Assembly (NCBI RefSeq): GCF_009649845.1
Contig: NZ_WJIE01000003.1
Location: forward strand, 868,001-932,000
Origin: Polyangium spumosum
Lineage (GTDB): Bacteria; Myxococcota_A; Polyangia; Polyangiales; Polyangiaceae
DNA: 64,000 bases
Reading direction: 5' to 3'
Position numbers and translations under genes: made by a program. Shown here piece by piece: positions 60,124 to 64,000 of this stretch. How positions within the stretch are numbered: position 1 is the first letter of the stretch; each line of letters opens with the position of its first letter. The notes below the pieces were generated by a model. The model had not been told where the DNA came from, did not search any database, and was given only the letters and a program-made list of their open reading frames with translations.

Positions 60124-61467
60124 TCAGTTCTTCATCTCCACGCCGCGCCCGGGCGGGAGCGGATCCCATCGTAACGAATCTCCGACCAGCGTCGAGATCC
60201 TTTTCGGCCGCCCCCCGTCGAGCCGCATCACGTAGAGCCCGGGCCCCTCGCCCGACGTGCGCGTCGAGAAAAACGCGACGAGCCGCCCGTCGGGGCTGCA
60301 CGACGGATAACCATTGCGACCTTGCCCCTGCGTCAGCCGCACCATGCCTCGCCCGCGCTCGTCCGTCGAGACCAGGTCCGTATCCTTGCCGACCCCCACC
60401 GCGAAGACCGCCCGCACCCCGTCCGGGTGATTGCAGAACGTCGGCGCCGACGCGAAGAGCCCGTCCGGCGAGATTGGTTTGTCCTCCACGTAGATTCTCT
60501 GCCCGAAGCGCCCCTCGCCCGAATAGGCGAGCTTGCCGCTCGGCGTGAACGCCGGCCGCAGGGCCATGCCCACCTCGCTCGCGGGCGAGAGGCTCGCGAA
60601 ATCCGGGCCCACGAACACCTTGATCGTGCTCCCGTCCGCGATCGACACGGCCACGCGTGACCGATCCCGCGAGAACGCGAGCCCGTACACCGAGCCCTTG
60701 ATCGGCATGTCGACGACCTTCCCGCTCGCCGTCCGGATCCGGTATTCCCCGTTTTGCGCGCTCGAGGCCCAGTAGAGCTCCTCGCCTCTCCCGAACGCAG
60801 GCGCCACCGCGATCTCATCGACCGGCGAGACCGGCTTCGGATCGTGCCCGTCCGCGTCCACCGTGAAGACGCGCCGGAGCTTTCCCATCCCCGTGACGAA
60901 CGTCATCCGGCTGGCGAACCCGCCGTTTTGCCCCGTCAGCGCCCCGATCACGAGGTCCGAGATCCGGTGGGCCTCCTCTCGCAGATCCGAGGCGGGGATC
61001 AAAAATCGTTTGTCGAGGACCGCCGCCGCCCCGTGCCGCACGAGATACACCCGCGCCCGGAGCTCCACCTTGCCCTCGGCCGGCAGGGGCCGCGCGCGCG
61101 CCTCCACGAGCGCCTCGACCTTCTTCTTCGCCCAGATCGACACATCGAGGTCCCGCGCCCCCCACGCCTCCTCGGGCGCGTCGTCGTCCGAGAGCACCTC
61201 GAATTCGCCGGAGAGCTCGAGATCACGCCTCGCCACGCTCCGCATGATCACGTCCTCCTCGTCCCAGCTCGACGAGGGCAGGACCGCGATCCGCGGCAGA
61301 GGCCGCGTCGCGCCCGCGACCACCACGATGTTCCCGAGCAGATCCTCCGGGTTTGGCGGGGCGTCCCCGGGCGGGGGCGCGGGTTCGTCCGCGACCGCGC
61401 CCTTCGATGCGCCGATCGAGAGGGACGAGAGGGCGAAGGCGAAAAGCAGGATCTTCTTCAATCGCAT
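60124..61467 (-). CDS. tolB: Tol-Pal system beta-propeller TolB
   Basis: The 447-residue periplasmic protein has a Sec signal peptide (LLFAFALSSLSIGASKG), the N-terminal alpha/beta domain (DLELSGEFEVLSDDD; YLVRHGAAAVLDKRFLIP) and a beta-propeller of TolB repeats (FVTGMGKLRRVFTVDADGHD, GLAFSRDRSRVAVSIADG, SPDGRLVAFFSTRT). It binds Pal and links the outer membrane to the TolQRA motor. It overlaps the TolA-like gene by 10 bp. Confidence 0.93.
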   Translation of the reverse strand: MRLKKILLFAFALSSLSIGASKGAVADEPAPPPGDAPPNPEDLLGNIVVVAGATRPLPRIAVLPSSSWDEEDVIMRSVARRDLELSGEFEVLSDDDAPEEAWGARDLDVSIWAKKKVEALVEARARPLPAEGKVELRARVYLVRHGAAAVLDKRFLIPASDLREEAHRISDLVIGALTGQNGGFASRMTFVTGMGKLRRVFTVDADGHDPKPVSPVDEIAVAPAFGRGEELYWASSAQNGEYRIRTASGKVVDMPIKGSVYGLAFSRDRSRVAVSIADGSTIKVFVGPDFASLSPASEVGMALRPAFTPSGKLAYSGEGRFGQRIYVEDKPISPDGLFASAPTFCNHPDGVRAVFAVGVGKDTDLVSTDERGRGMVRLTQGQGRNGYPSCSPDGRLVAFFSTRTSGEGPGLYVMRLDGGRPKRISTLVGDSLRWDPLPPGRGVEMKN

Positions 61468-62294
61468 AGCGAAGGCGTGCAGGTGAAGGTCAACGATATC
61501 TGGCTCTGAACGATGTCCGGGTAATTCTCGGGCGGGGGCGGCAATTCCTCCCCCCTCGCGCTCTCCAGCGCGGACCGCGCCGCGGCGTCGAACGCCGCCT
61601 GGCCGCTCGATACGATCGCGAAGCTCGCGACCGACCGACCGCCCGAGAGCGTCACCGTCGCGGCGACGCGGAACTTCGTGATCTCCTCGGGGGACAAACC
61701 CGACCCCGAGACGCGGAACCTGCGGCTGAACCAGCCCCGGATCTTCTCCCGGTAGATGTCCACCGCGCGCGCCTTCAGCGGATCCATCTCCGTCCCGCCG
61801 CGCACGCCGTCCTCGTGGCCTTTTTCATCCACGTTCGGCGGCGGCTCCACCTTCGCAGGCTCCTCGGCGATCGGCGTCTCGACCACCTTCGCGAGCTCCG
61901 CGTCGGGCGGCGGCACGGGCGTCTTCGCCTCGGCGACCTCGATCTCTTTCGGCGGAATGGCCTCCTCGGTCTTCTCCGCCTTCGTCGAGACGAACGCTTT
62001 TTCCTCCACGCGGCGCTTCGCGCGAGGCTTCAGCCACCTGTCCGGCAGCTTCGCCGGATCCCGCTTTCCGCCGAGCTTCAAGGCCGGCGCCGCGTCGAGA
62101 TCGAGCACGGGCACCACCTTCACCGGAATGCTCGGCCCCTTGTCGATCTCCGGCGCCAGCGCCGGACGATCGAGGTCCGCCGCGCGCAGCAAAAAGAGCG
62201 CCCCGCCTTGCATCGCCACCGCGCAGATCACGGCGATCGCGATCTCGTGCGTCCTGAAATCGCCCTTGGGTCGCGCCGCCGCGTCCGCGCTCAC
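61458..62294 (-). CDS. TolA/TonB-like energy-transducing protein
   Basis: The 278-residue protein has an N-terminal transmembrane helix (IAIAVICAVAMQGGALFLL), a periplasmic Lys/Pro/Glu-rich spacer (about 60-160), and a TonB/TolA-type C-terminal domain (KFRVAATVTLSGGRSVASF ... AFDAAARSALESARGEELPPPP). By position it is TolA of the Tol-Pal motor. GTG 62294 overlaps the TolR stop (GTGA). Confidence 0.88.
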   Translation of the reverse strand: MSADAAARPKGDFRTHEIAIAVICAVAMQGGALFLLRAADLDRPALAPEIDKGPSIPVKVVPVLDLDAAPALKLGGKRDPAKLPDRWLKPRAKRRVEEKAFVSTKAEKTEEAIPPKEIEVAEAKTPVPPPDAELAKVVETPIAEEPAKVEPPPNVDEKGHEDGVRGGTEMDPLKARAVDIYREKIRGWFSRRFRVSGSGLSPEEITKFRVAATVTLSGGRSVASFAIVSSGQAAFDAAARSALESARGEELPPPPENYPDIVQSQISLTFTCTPSLCD

Positions 62295-62731
62295 CGCGAA
62301 GCCTCCCGCGCCTCGTCCGGCTCCGGCTCGACCAGCAAATTGAGCCCGAGCACGCCCGCCGAGCGCGCCGCCGCGACCACACGTGCCACGGCCGCGTACC
62401 GCGCGTCCTTGTCGGCGCGGATGTAGAGCTCTTTTTCTTTTTGCACCCGCGGGTTCGTCGCGAGCACGTCCTCCACGCTCGCCGTCACGTCGTCCTCCCC
62501 GAAGAGGATTTTTTCCTCCTTGGTCACCGTCACGACGAGCTTCGTGTCCTTGACGGGCGCCTCCGTGGCCTCGACTTGCGGCAATTCGACCCGCAGCCCC
62601 GACGCGAGCAAGGGCGCCGTCACCATGAACACCACGAGGAGGACGAGCATCACGTCGACGAGCGGCGTGATGTTGATATCGCCGAACCCTTTTCCCCGGC
62701 TCCGCCTTCCCCCGCCGCTCGACATGGCCAT
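62291..62731 (-). CDS. tolR: ExbD/TolR family protein
   Basis: The 146-residue protein is an ExbD/TolR: DINITPLVDVMLVLLVVFMV with the proton-path Asp in its single transmembrane helix, and the periplasmic part KELYIRADKDARYAAVARVV. Part of the proton-driven motor with TolQ. ATG 62731 has AGGAGG 8 bp upstream. Confidence 0.93.
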   Translation of the reverse strand: MAMSSGGGRRSRGKGFGDINITPLVDVMLVLLVVFMVTAPLLASGLRVELPQVEATEAPVKDTKLVVTVTKEEKILFGEDDVTASVEDVLATNPRVQKEKELYIRADKDARYAAVARVVAAARSAGVLGLNLLVEPEPDEAREASR

Positions 62732-62761
62732 CGGTCGTCCTCCTTTTCGTCGAAATGCGGC

Positions 62762-63451
62762 TCAGGGGCCTTGCGGGCCCGGCTTCGGGAGCGTCGCCGG
62801 CACCTCGGCGACGAGCGCGACCCAGCCCTCGCTCGCCGCCTCGATCGCCGAGAGCAGCGCGTCGATCCGCTTGTTCAGCGCGTTGTAGGCCACGACCGCC
62901 GGGATGGCCGCCGCGAGCCCGATCGCCGTCGCGATCAACGCCTCGCCGATCGCCGGCGCCACGACCGGCAGGCTCGCGCTCTTCGCCTGCCCGATCCGCA
63001 AGAATGCATCCATGATCCCGTACACCGTGCCGAACAGGCCGACGAACGGCGCGGCCGCGGCGATCGTGGAGAGCGAGGCCATCAGCGAGCCGGCCCGCTG
63101 CTCCTGATCGACGAGCGCGCGTTTGGCCACGGAGTCGAGCAATTTCGGGCTGCCCGCGCGCTTCCCGAGCTCGAGCACGACCACGGCGCCCGGCGCGTCC
63201 TGATAACGGCTCGCCGCGGCGAAGAGCGCGTCCGCCGAGAGCGCGTGCTTCGCCTCCTGCTCGAAGCGCCGCTCCGCGCGGCTCAACCGGCCGATCTGGA
63301 GCATCTTCAGGAGCGCGATGACCCAGACCATGACCGCCGCGGCGACCAGCATCCAGACCACGACGAACACGGGCCCGGACGCGTGCAGGACGAGCGAGAC
63401 CGGATCCAGGCGGATCGGCGCCGCGGCGTTTTCGAGGGGCGTATCGATCAT
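62762..63451 (-). CDS. tolQ: MotA/TolQ/ExbB proton-channel protein
   Basis: The 229-residue protein has three transmembrane helices and the family signature: [20 protein letters not shown], a cytoplasmic loop with [16 protein letters not shown], and [22 protein letters not shown] followed by [20 protein letters not shown]. It forms the inner-membrane motor with TolR. Confidence 0.93.
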   Translation of the reverse strand: MIDTPLENAAAPIRLDPVSLVLHASGPVFVVVWMLVAAAVMVWVIALLKMLQIGRLSRAERRFEQEAKHALSADALFAAASRYQDAPGAVVVLELGKRAGSPKLLDSVAKRALVDQEQRAGSLMASLSTIAAAAPFVGLFGTVYGIMDAFLRIGQAKSASLPVVAPAIGEALIATAIGLAAAIPAVVAYNALNKRIDALLSAIEAASEGWVALVAEVPATLPKPGPQGP

Positions 63452-63463
63452 GGTTTTTCCTCT

Positions 63464-64000
63464 TCAGTCGGCGAGATACACGTCGACCTTGCGATCCTGG
63501 GCCCAGCCCTCCTCGTCGACCCCGCTCGCCTCGATTTCCCCGCGCGACGACGTCTCCAGGCGCGACTTTTCGAGCCCCTTCTTGCCCAGGAAGTCCGCCA
63601 CGTTGCCGGCCCGCTTCTGGCCGAGGCCGAAGTTGTATTCGGTCTCCCCGCGCGGATCCGCGTGGCCCACGAGCTTCATTCCTTTGCCGGCGAGCGGGCC
63701 CGTCGTGAAGCACCGGGCGAGCGCCTCGAGCGCCTTCGTCGCCTCCGGCTCGACCTCCGACGAGTCGAACGCGAAGCGCGCCCGCGGGATGTCGCCGCAC
63801 ACCTTCAGGATACGATCCTCGATGTGGACCGACCCGGCCGTCGGCGTCGCCTTGTCCTTTTTCACGGGCGCGGCCTGAGCGGCCACGGCGGGAGGCTCGG
63901 TGGCCGCGAGGTTCGCCGGCAGGGCCACGGCGGCCGTGTTCGGCGCGGCGACGGGGTCCGAGCCACAACCGATCGAGAGCGCGGCGAGCGTGGTGCTGAG
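63464..64000 (-). CDS. pal: Pal-like OmpA-family lipoprotein (5' end outside window)
   Basis: The frame is open to the window edge. The first visible residues include a signal-peptide end with lipobox SIGC (L-S-I-G-C), followed by an Ala/Pro linker and an OmpA-like peptidoglycan-binding domain: RARFAFDSSEVEPEATKAL, KLVGHADPRGETEYNFGLGQKRA, and SRLETSSRGE. A GTG at 63928 is an internal start and would remove the lipobox. It heads the pal-tolQ-tolR-tolA-tolB run. Confidence 0.9.
   Translation of the reverse strand, partial: LSTTLAALSIGCGSDPVAAPNTAAVALPANLAATEPPAVAAQAAPVKKDKATPTAGSVHIEDRILKVCGDIPRARFAFDSSEVEPEATKALEALARCFTTGPLAGKGMKLVGHADPRGETEYNFGLGQKRAGNVADFLGKKGLEKSRLETSSRGEIEASGVDEEGWAQDRKVDVYLAD

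Noticed and set aside
1..64000. tRNA, rRNA, insertion sequences, integrase or phage genes
   Set aside because: No cloverleaf-like segments, transposase or integrase motifs were noticed by eye; a tRNAscan-SE and ISfinder search would settle this.

Overview
The window is a very GC-rich bacterial chromosome segment that reads like a member of the Myxococcota, most probably a Polyangiales (Polyangium/Sorangium-type) myxobacterium. The reasons are the many lipoproteins with Gly/Pro-rich or Cys-rich stretches, the thrombospondin type-3 and RCC1 secreted proteins, frequent GTG/TTG starts, abundant TPR and VWA proteins, SitA-like lipoprotein toxins, and a candidate sigma-54 promoter. No rRNA, tRNA, CRISPR array, phage or insertion sequence was seen. 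This taxonomic call is an inference from gene content, not from a marker gene.

Layout. 1-7.4 kb: surface and secreted proteins (truncated TSP3 lipoprotein, RCC1-repeat lipoprotein, VWA protein), a Rieske oxygenase, a Uma2-type nuclease, a 43-45 bp tandem repeat and a TPR-YbjN fusion. 7.4-9.9 kb: a lipoprotein with a C-terminal HNH nuclease, an overlapping probable immunity gene and a twice-frameshifted third gene. 10.4-14.7 kb: a 1.2 kb-residue TPR protein with a degenerate ParA-like head, and a methyltransferase-like gene. 14.7-17.7 kb: a divergent pair, SIR2-SLOG and SLOG-nucleoside phosphorylase, which looks like a nucleotide-signalling antiphage module related to Thoeris ThsA but without a TIR gene; this is the best candidate for an undescribed system.

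17.7-24.6 kb is mostly core metabolism: an overlapping nadB-CPBP protease-patatin operon and etfBA. 24.8-33.3 kb is a type VI secretion cargo island: VgrG, an ATPase, two Eag-type (DUF1795) chaperones, a prePAAR/PAAR effector with membrane segments, a small possible immunity gene, a DUF2169 protein and a LysM-N-acetylmuramidase. 33.3-37.1 kb holds lineage-specific unknown genes and outer-envelope proteins.

37.1-42.6 kb is a second contact-dependent-toxin locus: two paralogous lipoprotein toxins with the same N-terminal half and unrelated C-termini, each followed by a different immunity candidate, behind an extracytoplasmic-type sigma factor. The toxin-immunity unit is duplicated with a 1,358 bp period and the second copy carries a remnant of the sigma-factor 3' end.

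42.8-51.2 kb contains a copper monooxygenase lipoprotein, a five-gene TPR-ParA-Roadblock-Roadblock-V4R operon that may be a polarity or positioning system, a CoxE-type VWA protein, a histidine kinase and a TSUP transporter. 51.2-64 kb returns to core functions: a radical SAM protein, divergent uvrB, a DUF309 protein, a thioredoxin-fold protein, and a Tol-Pal operon (pal, tolQ, tolR, tolA-like, tolB) that runs on into a ferritin-like gene and an ATP-grasp gene and is cut by the window end.
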